A stretch of DNA of 64,000 nt from Clavaria fumosa (Eukaryota; Basidiomycota; Agaricomycetes; Agaricales; Clavariaceae). The stretch is from NCBI GenBank assembly GCA_951802425.1, contig OX637796.1, positions 930,001-994,000 on the forward strand, in the 5' to 3' direction. Within the stretch, counting starts at the first letter, position 1. Each line of letters opens with the position of its first letter. The notes beneath the pieces are model-generated. The model had not been told where the DNA came from, did not search any database, and saw nothing but the letters and a program-made list of their open reading frames with translations. A program made the position numbers and the translations under genes. Of this stretch, positions 19,020 to 29,225 are shown in pieces.

Positions 19020-20165
19020 TGCCTTCGTGCTTGCCATGCCTTGCATCGTCATGCATTACCCCGTCCCAGCCATCATGCATCACCCCCGTCCCGCCGTCAT
19101 GCGTCACCCCCATCCCAGCCATCATGCATCACCCCTGTCCCGCCGTCATGCGTCACCCCCATCCCGCCGTCATGCATCACCCCATCCTGGGCCCTCACCC
19201 TCACCCCTGCCATCGCGCATTGTCCCGCTGTCATGCATCACCCCGTCCCAGCCATCGCTGCCGATCCCGCTGCGTCATGCATCACCCCCTCATTGTCGCT
19301 GTTCCCACATTGTCCGTCATGCATTACCCCGCCATTCGGTAACCCGCCGCGTCACGCCACACCTTGCATCGTCATGCATCCCCTCAACACCACCTGCTCA
19401 TCATCGTTATTCTGCACCCATCATGCATCACCCATCACTGCCGATCCCGCCGTGTCATGCATCACCCCCTCGTTGTCACTGTTCCCACGTTGTCCGTCAT
19501 GCATTACCCCGCCATTCGGTAACCCGCTGCATCACGCCACACCTTGCATCGTCATGCATCCCCTCGACACCACCCTGCTCATTGTCGTTATTCTGCACCC
19601 ATCATGCGTCACCCATCGCTGCTGATCCCGCCGTGTCATGCATCACCCCCTCATTGTCGCTGTTCCCATGTTGTCCGTCATGCATTACCCCGCCATTCGG
19701 TAACCCGCTGCGTCACGCCACACCTTGCATCGTCCCTGCTCATCATCGTTATTCTGCACCCATCATGCATCACCCATCGCTGCCGATCCCGCCGCGTCAT
19801 GCATCACCCCCTCATTGTCGCTGTTCCATGCCCATCTTGCATCACCCCGCTCGTCATCGTCACCCCATCACCCCGCTCGTTGTTGCTATTCTGTGCCCAT
19901 CATGCATGACCCATCACTGCCATTCCCTGCTGCTGTGCATCATGCATCACCCGTTGCCGCCATTCCCGCCACTGCAATCGCGCATTGCTCGTCCCAGCCG
20001 TTGCCGCCATCGTCGCCATCATCGCCATTCGTGCATCACACATGTATCGCTCGTACCCACTATTATACATGCCTGCTTGTCGTTGTTCCTCTGCCGCCAT
20101 CATGTATCATGTATCACCCACTCATTACTCTTTCCCCAGGTCTGGGGTCGCATCCACCCTTACAG
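19020..20165. repeat. CATGCATCACCC satellite, left array
   Basis: Short sub-repeats (CATGCATCACCCC, CCCGCCGTCATGCATCACC) at 19030-19260 are followed by about 180-bp higher-order units starting near 19260, 19440, 19622 and 19783 (marker GCCGATCCCGC). The His/Pro/Ser-rich ORFs here, up to 388 aa, are products of the repeat. The flank TTAATGCATCACATAAGC...AATAGGTGATGCATCAACA at about 18955-19000 is shared with the inverted array near 46.65 kb. Confidence 0.9.
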
Positions 20166-21439
20166 TAATGCGTCCCGATGTAGCTCTTCCTGATGTAGCT
20201 CCTCCTGATGTAACACTACCTGAAATATACCAGTGTGATACTCTTCCCTGCGTGATACTCTTCCCCTCAATCATAATGTCACCTGTCTCATATATTCATT
20301 CATGTCATTAACTACAGTAGAAAAGATGCTGCAAGCGAGAGTTCTTCAATCGAATGAGAATCCAAATCCACAACAACATTTGCATCCCGGCAAACCTGCG
20401 AAACGACAAGAGCAGGAACATTACGCCAGAGCGTTTTGAAGTTGTCGTGGAGGTCTCTCTGAATGCGCACCTGACAGAGACCATATGCCCGTATACCCTC
20501 AACCCTATAATCGAGTAGCAGACGGCTACCGACCAGCTCACTGGTGGTCTGCTGCGCGGCATCCATATCGTGTTGGAAGAACACTGCATGTGCTTCCCAG
20601 AACTCAACCTTCCACCGCAAGAAATGTAAAACCCGTCTCATCTCCTCAAGAAGGAGTCGGACTTCTTCCTTCCAGCGGAACGCTCGGGCCCTTGCTTTGC
20701 ACCATTCAACACGTAGGGCTTGAACTCTGTTAGCAGCAATGGCAAGCGTAGGGGATCAAGACTTACAGTCATGGAGATTGTCCTCTTCACTCAACAAGTC
20801 CCCACCACCACGTCTCCAAATCCATGAGAGCGATCTTCGGCCCTCGGACTCACCATCCTCTCCCACAGTCATGCTGCGAACATCCTCATCTCGTAATTCC
20901 AGCAACGAAGCCTTCCAAGCATCCCCCTGATTCAGTTGTGTGGTGAGTGATAACAATGCATCATACGCTGCATCATACGCTGCACGATATTGGGCAACGC
21001 TAGCATCGATGTGTCGCTGGGCCCGGGAAATGGTCGCATTAGCCCGTGTATTGGCTTGCTGTCCTGAGGCAAATCGGTCCTTGTATTTGTACAAGTAGGA
21101 GCGTAGTTGTAAGTTACGTCGAAGGTCGTGGAGAGCATCATTTGCTTGTGCATGGCGAAGTTTCCATTCGTATAAATAAAGACAAGGACTGCACGGAATC
21201 TTGCCAGAGATTGCTGATGGGAGCCATAGAGATGTATTTTGTGGTTGATCTTCGCCGAGACAATTGGAATCAATTTGCAGCATTGACAGGCCAGGAATGT
21301 AGAGCTTCTGGATTGTACACCAGTTGTTGATCTTGCGCTGAAGTGTGTTTTTACATTCTTGGATCTTTGTAAGCTGCGTATCAGTGGCGTGTTGACCCAG
21401 TGCCGATAGATCACTCCGTAAACGCCGTCTGGAGCAGCG

Positions 21440-22060
21440 ACGAGGAGTGAAGCGATGGGTCATGCATGATGGGTGCAGCGAGCGGGGTGACGATGACGAG
21501 CAGGGTGATGACAACAAGCAGGGTGATGCATAATGGGCGCAGAATGGCGAGGTGACAACGATGAGCGGGGTTATGCATGATGGGCGCGGAACAGCGATGA
21601 TGAGTGGGGTGATGGGGTGACGATGATGAGCGGGGTGATGCAAGATGGGCGTGGAATGGCGACGATGACCAGGGTGACGATGATGCATGACGCGGTGGGA
21701 TCGGAGCATCAGGAATGGCAGCAAGTGGATAAAGCATGGCGGGACACGGCAGGTTACCAAATGGCAGGGTAATGCATGACGGACAATGTGGGAACAGCGA
21801 CAACAAGGGGGTGATATGACGCGGCGGGATCAGCAGCGATGGGTGATGCATGACGGGTGCAGAATAACGACAATGGGGTGATGGGGTGACGATGACAAGC
21901 AGGTTGACGACGATGAGCAGGGTGATGGATGACGGGGTGATGACGGCGAGTGGGGTGATGCATGGGGTGCAGAATAGCGAGGACGAGCAGGGTGATGCAT
22001 GATGGGCGAAGAATAGCAATGGTGAGTTGGGTGATGCATGGTGGGCACGGAATAAATAAA
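21440..22060. repeat. Satellite array inside a KDZ-1 intron
   Basis: The same GGTGATGCATGA satellite as at 19-20 kb fills the 639-nt intron 21429-22067. The intron has a normal donor (GTATGT) and acceptor (CTCCAG). The flanking exons join in frame (...LEDQ|RRLRSDLSALGQHATD). Confidence 0.85.
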
Positions 22061-23687
22061 TACATACTGTTGATCCTCTAACTCTAATCCTACTGAGATA
22101 AGAACACTGGGAGAAATTGTCTCATTGAGTGCGGATATGTGACCTTGCTGGATCTCCAAGGCCTCCTGTTGCAGTAGATTAAGCTTTACAGACGCCAATC
22201 CCACAGCTGCAAGCCGAGAATCAATTAAACCCCTCATCAAAACGGATAGACTTACTTGGGCCTCGAAACTCGAAGGGATTCGGATTCGACCTGTCCCGTT
22301 CCCATGCCTCAACGGAGTCCTTCCATTTTGTCACTGAGTCTGAGAGCGACTCTGTCAGCTCCTGAAGAGCATGCATGTGTTCATTCCGTTCAGGCATGGC
22401 CGCCTGAATTCTGCGGAGTAATAAAACACCTGTGGATACGTTCAAATACTGCGAGGGCAGGAAAACATGTAGATGTACCTAAGCCACAAATCTTCTTCCA
22501 GTTCATGTCGCCGAAGTGATCATCCAATGTATCCCGTCGGGAACCCGGACCCATTTCCTTAGTGCTCGAACTCAGAGAATTGGTGTTCAACCACCCGCGT
22601 TCTGGAGCTTCACCATCGGTCCGGCCGACGAGGGGAGTAAGATTAAAAGAGTACAAAGAGTGACAAGCCAAGCGGTGAGCAGGAAGATGGAATTTGGGGA
22701 CAAGAAATTTGATTTCAACTGAACTGCGGTCGATGTGATAATCAAGAGGGAATTTGAGCATGCGGTTCCAGAATTTCTGGCTCCATTGACAAGCAATGTC
22801 ATATGAGACCGTGATCTTCGTAAACTCAGTATTGTTTCCATGTAGGCTGCTGAAGAAGATGTAATCCATGTTGATATATCTGGTGAACAATTGAGAGGCG
22901 TCATGGGATTCTACGACAAGGAGGACTTACCATTCACCTTTCTGAAGATCACCCACTCCATTCGGGCGCTTCATGTCATGCCGGATACAATCAACAGTTC
23001 CCGCACCAGTACTATCCAGAAAACGTGTGTCCTTGGAATTTGCCCTTGCCATTGCATCGTAATTCGAACAGGTGGTTCGTTCCTGCGGTTGGTTTCCATG
23101 CTCCTCCAGAAAAGCCTTGTATTTCTTTTCCTCGACGAAATATGACCATCCTTTGCTCAACGATGGGTCCACCTTCTCGCTGGACACCTTTTTGCGCTTC
23201 AACTTGAAGTTGGCATCAAGGCCGACAAACAATGAGTAGAGCCAGCGCTGGCATTCCGGGGCATTCTTCCATCCTTCTGCATCAGGAAAAGGGGAAATCT
23301 CTGAATCTGTCTTATTATTACTTAAACTGTCTTAAAATGGTGAATAAGACACACTTGACTTAGATTAAGACTATCCAATTTATGGATTAGCCTTAGGCTT
23401 GTCTTAGGCATGTACTCAAGACAAACCAAGTCACATTAAGTCACTAAGCAGCTCATGTAGCTTCAGCAAACCTCAGGTCAGATTGCATCAAGACACATCA
23501 AGACAGTAATACATCATGCTACTACTACTACTGTTGCTGCCACTGCCATCGTGCTGCTACTACTGCTACCGCCGCCGTCGTGCTGCTGCTGCTGCTGCCG
23601 TCGTCGTTGTGCTGTTTCTGCCACTGCCGCCGCCACCGCCGCCGCTGCCATTGTCGTCGTCATGCTGTTGCTAGAGAGCACAACGCA

Positions 23688-24030
23688 CCAGCCACCAAAG
23701 TCATCAGCCTCGCCAATAGGGACACACCCGAGATGGGTGCACACCCCCAACATGACGAGCCACTCCGGTTTTTTACCCGGTCCGAGTCAGCCTGCGGGTC
23801 CCTCAGGCTCTTCACGTCGATGGCGTTGGCTTCTTCGATCTCCTCGGGGGTGCTGTGGCAGATGGACACGGGCTTGCCGCGCCACTTGATGACGAGGTTC
23901 TTGCCCTCTGGGATGTTCACGAGCCCGACCTCGACCTTGGCAAGCGCGAGCACGTCCGAGGAGGCGGCCATCGTCTCGAGGAAGCCGGTGATGGTCGACT
24001 TCGCGACGGATGCGGAGAGCACGCCTGTCG
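23688..24030 (-). pseudogene. Captured Rieske Fe-S protein (cytochrome bc1) fragment
   Basis: The minus strand reads [70 protein letters not shown]. After a one-base frameshift in an A-run (about 23769-23776) comes [20 protein letters not shown], then ADDFGGW. This matches the transmembrane-hinge and head region of mitochondrial Rip1-type proteins through the first cluster-binding box (CTHLGC). The second box (CPCHGS) is absent; the sequence changes at FGGW to repeat DNA. The protein cannot bind the 2Fe-2S cluster. Upstream, RLLHTSAS in another frame looks like part of a mitochondrial presequence. Confidence 0.85.
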
Positions 24031-24529
24031 TGCACCTGCTTGAGGCTGGCGGACGTGTGCAGCAGACGGTGCTGGAGCGGGAGTGTCGGGTGGGGGGCTG
24101 GTCTACCGAGCGACCAACCAGCTCGCTCGTTCAGTTTCAAGTGGACGGGTTGGTGAAGGGATTGGCTCACTGGTGATGGTTTTTGACACTAGCCCTGACG
24201 GTGTCATAGATAGGCCACCTGCCCACTTGGGTGGGATGTCAGAACGGGGACCAGAGGCACCATGTATATGATCATGGGCATCGTGAGGAGCTCGTGCACC
24301 GAGTGCGAGCAACAGGGCAACGGGGACGCCTATAGGGAGGACACAGACGCGGTGCTGTTGCTGCTGTTGCCGCCGCCGCTGTCACAGTTGTCATCGCGAG
24401 ATAAAAAGGTAGGGGGACTTACGGTTCGAGGGTGAAGGTGAAGGTGTGAGAAGAAGAAAGAGCGACCAGCATTCAACATCAGATGCTGCCGCCGCCGTTG
24501 TCCGTTGCCGCTGCCATTACTGTCATTGC

Positions 24530-24860
24530 TGCCTGCCATTTCTTCACTTGGGGTCATCAGAAAGAAAGAGAGAGAGGGAGGGAGGCATCACCTGGGGTCA
24601 TCATCACTGTTTTCGCCATCGTCGTCATCCACTACGGCTGCCGCTGTCGTGCGATGTTGCCACTGCCACCTGCCATTTCTTCACCTGGGGTCATCAGAAA
24701 GAGAGAGGGGGGGGGGGGGGGAGCATCACCTGAGGTCGCCATCGTCGTCGTCCACTGCCACTGCTGCCGCTGCCGCCGCCGCTGTTGTCCGCCGCTGCCA
24801 TTGCTGTCCTGCCATTTCTTCATCAGGAAGAAAGAGACAGAGAGGGGGGGAGGCATCACC
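24530..24860. repeat. About 140-bp degenerate tandem repeat
   Basis: CCATTTCTTCACCTGGGGTC plus AGAAAGAGAGAGGG plus GGCATCACCTGGGGTC recur two to three times. A G-run lies at about 24708-24721. Part of the 2.4-kb TIR element. Confidence 0.6.
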
Positions 24861-26904
24861 TGGGGTCTGCTGGTCGCTACCGCTATGACTACTAGCCACC
24901 GCCGCCGTGGTTGTCGTCTGTTGCTGTTGGCGGTGATGGGTAGAGCAAGGGGGGTGAGGTGTGTCGGACTTCAAAGAAATTTCAACATATGATCACATGA
25001 CTGCATGTCACACTTCTTTAAACTTTCAAGTCCGACGCTTGCTCATTGCCACCACTGAGTCCAAAACTCCCCTCTTTCATTGTCCACCCTCCCCATCCTC
25101 TCTCGCTGCCCTGCCCAACCCTCCACCATCTCGACGTTTGGTTGCGCTCGCTCCCCACTAAACCTGAGGAACTGCTTGAAGGTGGCTGTGGCACCCAGCA
25201 TCGAGCGGCGGCCCGCGGCGGCGACCAGCAGCATGTGGCGGCAGTGATTGCGACCAGTAGCATTGGTGCGGCAACCACACAGGGAAGCGGTGACCAGTAG
25301 TGGCGACCAGTAGCGGCAATCACAAAAGGCAGCGGCGGTAGCAGCAACCGGCAGCGGCGGCAGCGGCAAAGCAGGAACAGTGGCGACGGCGGCAGAGCAA
25401 TGGTGGGGCAATTTATTATTACTTCCACCTTTCATCTTTGTTTCCTTCAATTGGACTTATATTACTTATATTACTTAATGTGCCTTGCCATACATTGTAA
25501 AATGGACTTTGACTTTAACCCTTATTCTGTACTTAATGAAATGTTTACTAAGACACCGTCAGGATGACTCAAGTGTCTTAGGTGCCTTAATTGTCTTAAA
25601 TTCAATTCTAAGTCCACTAAGTCACCCTAAGTAACCCTCAGAGATTTCCCTTCTTCCTGATGTGGGAGATTCTTCCCGGGCTGAGGACAGGCGGGGCAGA
25701 GCACTGCACACTCGCCTTCAGCAGTCGCACTAACTCCAGCATGATCGTGACCACGACCTGCTCGCTTGAGCATTTTGAGATGACACCACTCCCGGACCAT
25801 TCAAAGGAAAGGTCTGTATAGGTCCTGAAAATGATGTAGGAACCGCAATATGCTATTCAGAGTGACACTTACCAAAGGCGGTAAGCCAACATTATTTGTT
25901 AGCCGGGCTAAAGTGCTGTAAAATTCAAAAGCAGAGACTTTGGACTCGAAGGAAAGGATCTGGAATTGATGGAGAACTTGGAAGGTGGCGGCAGATCTCG
26001 GGGATTTCGTCGTGGAAGGGAAGAGGCGACTCCGGAGTAGCTGTGCTATAATTCCCGGTGCAGTTTCGCATGCGCAGAAATCCAAGGCAACTACATGTAC
26101 ACCATTTGAATGGATGACATCGAATTCATTGCCTATTGCGGGTTGAGGGTTGAGGCAATGCGTGCTCGTTCCGTGGCCAAGTTGTATTCGAAGACCAAGA
26201 TTCTTGAGAGTCGCATGTTCGAAAAAGAAGCCATTCCATTTCTAGTGGTGATGCATCCTCAGACAACTGACCAGATTCAACCAGATCAATAAACTCACGG
26301 TGATGAGATGGAATGGACAGCGCTTGTGATTCAACACAAGACAAGGTGCACAAAATAACTCATTGCTGAAGCAGTCGGTGCAACGATAGTCTGCTTTGCG
26401 AATACGGCACTGGATACAAACTTCCTGTGACATTGCGCCGGCACGGCCTTCTAACATGATAATTTCTGCAAGATACTTGTCACGCTCGCTTATCCACGAT
26501 GCAAGCAATTCATCCTAGCTTTGCTTCAGCCATTAGAAATTCATCGATTGGATGTGCACTCACTGAATAAGTTTGACGTCGACCGGCATGGGACAGAGAA
26601 GGAAGGTCATCATCAAGAATACCAAGGCCAAATTCCGAGTCGTCAACGTTGCCAATTGAGAGTTGAAGAGAACTGTCGTCGGACGGAGTAATGAGATTGT
26701 TCAGCTTAACAAAACTGTTGCGAACAGATATTCTGCCAGAATTTGATGTGAATGCCGTGTGACGAACTCGACTGGAGTTCGCAGTACTGGGGACATGATA
26801 GAACTTGACTCGTTTCCTACGGTTCATTGGCAAGGGTGGAAGGCAGTCAAGACACGTGAAACTAGTCAAAGTGGCAAACAACCATGAACTGCGCTACGTC
26901 TACG

Positions 26905-27585
26905 CTAGAGCTTCGGTATCTCGAGACTACGTGCTTGGATAGATGCTACATAGTCCTGGCATCTACGAGTGGTGCTCAGTAGATAGAGTTCATCCTGAAG
27001 GTGCTTGACTGTGCGGGCTATCCACTGCAAATGAACGAAATCCATTCCAGCATCGTATTCGACATCAGCCTGCCCAACCTTCTTCCATAGCTCATTCCAT
27101 CTCCTCAACGCAGATCTCATTTCCTGATTTATATCCTGTTGTAGATGGGATAAATTCCCATGCATGAAACGAGTGATGCGGAAATCTTGAGAGTCCTGCT
27201 CGAGTCGCAAATAACAGGCGTGCAGTACGTCTTCAGAGAGATTCTCCTGGGATGACAGCTTGAGCAAAACATCGCAGTCGAAGGGAGTCGATACAACGAG
27301 CTTTGGGTTGTGGAAGACGGCGCAAATCATTGGGGAGATAGGAACCGGCTCCCGGGCAAGATTGGTGATGGCTGGCGATGTGAAAGGAAATACAGCTGAG
27401 CCACGGCGACCATTTTTCCGCTTGTATGCAGCATGATTTTGAGCGGACCGTGTAGCTTTGCCGCTGGGGATTATCAGTTGCAATATAAGGAAAATCAGAT
27501 TTGCTCACCGTTCTGACTGTGCATAGCGTGCTCTGCTAGCTTGCCTGGCAGCATGGCGCTGAGCATCGTCTTGGTATTTGCGCAT
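26905..27585 (-). CDS. Basic N-terminal hypothetical protein, 211 aa
   Basis: Exon 1 27585-27509 and exon 2 27463-26905, joined in frame across a 45-nt intron (GTGAGC...CCCCAG). The first 50 residues are rich in Arg/Lys/Gln/Ala (MRKYQDDAQRHAARQASRAR, then AAYKRKNGRRGS), a pattern seen in DNA-binding or nucleolar proteins of mushroom transposon islands. The rest is helical (LRRWNELWKKV, HLQDELYLLS). It lies about 80 bp upstream of the KDZ-1 start on the same strand. It may be a KDZ-island passenger. No domain was recognised. Confidence 0.6.
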
Positions 27586-27599
27586 GTCGAAAGATGGTC

Positions 27600-28080
27600 G
27601 GAGTCTGTGATTACAGCCTCAGAACATTACATTGCTGACCACCTTCCAGTATATCATATTCTACATAGACAAATGACATGAAAATGGTGAGCATATCAGA
27701 CTTGACTCCTCTATATTTTTTTCAGAATTTCTGAGCTTTACCCTGAGCTGCCCGGACTCGTATTCTGTCAGTAGGACCGATGTTGTGGCTGTGCTTGGTG
27801 TCCAGCCGCCGCAGCCTTACCTGCAAATACCATTGCTCATGGGTCAATTGCAACATACTGCAGTCAGGTAACATCAGCATTTTAGAGGCAACAATTATTT
27901 AGAGAGACAACAATTATTTCGCAATTTTTTGGGTCTCATTGTTGGCTGTTACCACTTATTTTCTGTCCTAGGTACTTTTACCGACTTGGTGTTACAGCCA
28001 CCGAGTCACTCACTTCTCAATTTCACTCACTTCTCAGTTTCAGGAGGCCGTGCAGATTGTGTATTCAGGTTAAACAAAAA
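27600..28080. other. No gene seen
   Basis: Intergenic region between two minus-strand genes. Holds ATTATTT repeats near 27890-27920 and probably the promoter of the 211-aa gene. Confidence 0.4.
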
Positions 28081-28584
28081 TCACAGCACACTAATCACTA
28101 CTCCACCACTTTCTTCAGCAGCTGCGAAAGCCGCCTCAGCTGCTGCTTTGCTTGGGTGACGCTGGAAGCAAGCACCGCTCACGCCGCTGACAAGGGGTGA
28201 GACGAGATGCCTTGGGGGCAACATTTAGATCGTGCTTAGATCATGCTTACAAGTTGGAATACGACGTACCAGCCTTGAAATACACCAACCTGACGACCTT
28301 TTGAGACAACATACCATCTCTCAGAGGCCTTGGCCATTGAGACACTCGTTTCTTTGGGGAAAATCTTGCATGTACAAGATGCGCAATGTTTTACTCTGGG
28401 TTCTTGGAGCGTCTGGGCGGTTTCCAGAGTCTTTTTGCTGTCATCGATAGCGAGTTCAAGGTCTGGAAATGGAAGGAAATAATAAGGAGATAGTGGGACA
28501 GAGGTAATGATACTTACTTGCCACTTGGGACAGTAACGCTTGCACGGCATCGACCGTAGAGGCAGAGGATTGCATCATCTGCAT
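28081..28584 (-). CDS. Small RNase H1 N-terminal (viroplasmin-like) domain protein
   Basis: Complete three-exon gene of 129 aa: exons 28584-28518, 28462-28270 and 28210-28081, with introns of 55 nt (GTAAGT...TCCAG) and 59 nt (GTACGT...CAAG). The second intron splits the Trp codon of the domain. After a helical start (VDAVQALLSQVANLELA) and a Cys cluster (HCASCTCKIF) comes the domain: RWYVVSKGRQVGVFQGW, then HLVSPLVSGVSGACF, then a helix of Ala/Glu. This YVV.GR..GVF..W signature is that of the RNase H1 N-terminal fold, which binds RNA/DNA hybrids or dsRNA. No RNase H catalytic domain follows. Confidence 0.8.
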
Positions 28585-28639
28585 TTACAGTGCAATTGTG
28601 GTTAGAGGGGGGTGGATGAAGTAAAGGTTCTCTTGGACG

Positions 28640-29000
28640 CGCCATGAAAGTAAAGACATAATAGGTTGGAAGCTAAAACGTCGAAGAATTCCGAAAATGG
28701 TCAAATGGAAGAAACAGTGGCGGCAAGCGAAGGACAAACCGAAGGAATACTGGCCTCGTGACACTGAAGTAGCATAATTCTCATCTTCATCTTGGCTCGT
28801 TTCGGGTACAGCGTATTTCGAAATTGAGCTGCGCTGACGATGGTAGTGATGGACCGTGGTGCAAATCACTAATTGACCACAGGAAGCTAAAATGTTGAAG
28901 AGTCCGAAAAAGGTCGGATGGAAGATAAAGTGGCGGCAAGCTCGTTTTGGGTACGGCGTATTCGAAATTGAGCTGCGCCGATGACGGTAGTGATGCATGA
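28640..29000. repeat. Degenerate tandem duplication, about 220 bp
   Basis: GAAGCTAAAA(C/T)GT(C/T)GAAGA, TGGCGGCAAGC and ATTGAGCTGCGC occur twice, about 220 bp apart. ORFs on the minus strand reflect the repeat. Confidence 0.55.
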
Positions 29001-29225
29001 TGACGGCGAATCATGACAGTGAATCGGAAACGCAGAATTGAGGCGATCTGGCGGTTCCCAACGGGTCTGTAATGCATCATTTACCGAGGGACCGCAGTGC
29101 AAATTGTTTATTGTGGAGGATCGCCGTTGAGCATCGTTGAGGGTTATATACATAGAGCATCGGCCTAAAACTCACCATGTCAAATACGGGTTCAACTGTT
29201 GACCGCGTCATTGGCAACGTTTGCA

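Larger units (their letters stand above)
23280..25662. mobile_element. 2.4-kb TIR element inserted in KDZ-1
   Basis: The ends are inverted: CATCAGGAAAAGGGGAAATC at 23280 and its near reverse complement ending CCTGATG at 25662. Both ends carry many subterminal GTCTTAA/TAAGTC motifs, as in hAT or Mutator-like non-autonomous elements. The interior holds CTG/CCG triplet runs, a Rieske gene fragment and a partial tandem repeat (24530-24860). No transposase was recognised, so it is non-autonomous. Precise ends and TSD are uncertain because the TIR and host codons overlap in sequence. Confidence 0.75.
20312..26827 (-). pseudogene. KDZ transposase (KDZ-1), interrupted
   Basis: Start ATG 26827 (MNRRKRVKFYHV), stop 20312. 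CxC2 cluster: CIQCRIRKADYRCTDCF, then CAPCLVLNHKRCPFH, then FDVIHSNGVHVVALDFCACE. KDZ core: CPACPQPGKNLP, LDANFKLKRKKVSS, STGAGTVDCIRHDMKRP, NMDYIFFSSLHG, YDIACQW, PKFHLPAH, GRTDGEAPERGW and the STKEMGPGSRRDTLDDHFGD block, followed by a long coiled-coil C-terminus. Many introns join in frame. Two lesions are visible: a TGA at 25801-25803 before MVREWCHLKMLKRAG, and a 2.4-kb TIR element after NLP. One intron (21429-22067) is filled with satellite. The family transposes by cut-and-paste; this copy is probably dead. Confidence 0.93.

Noticed and set aside
19030..19260. Regular short repeats resembling a CRISPR array
   Set aside because: No unique spacers, eukaryotic context, and units continue as a satellite.
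19027..20193. Long His/Pro/Ser-rich ORFs (up to 388 aa) on the plus strand
   Set aside because: They are translations of the CATGCATCACCC satellite; all frames are open and no splice or start context exists.
23551..24888. Leu/Pro/Cys-rich plus-strand ORFs in the 2.4-kb TIR element
   Set aside because: Low-complexity CTG/CCG translation, antisense to the Rieske fragment.
20312..29200. Search for a TET/JBP-type dioxygenase, often reported near KDZ elements
   Set aside because: No HxD plus downstream His/Arg pattern recognised in any spliced frame of either KDZ island.
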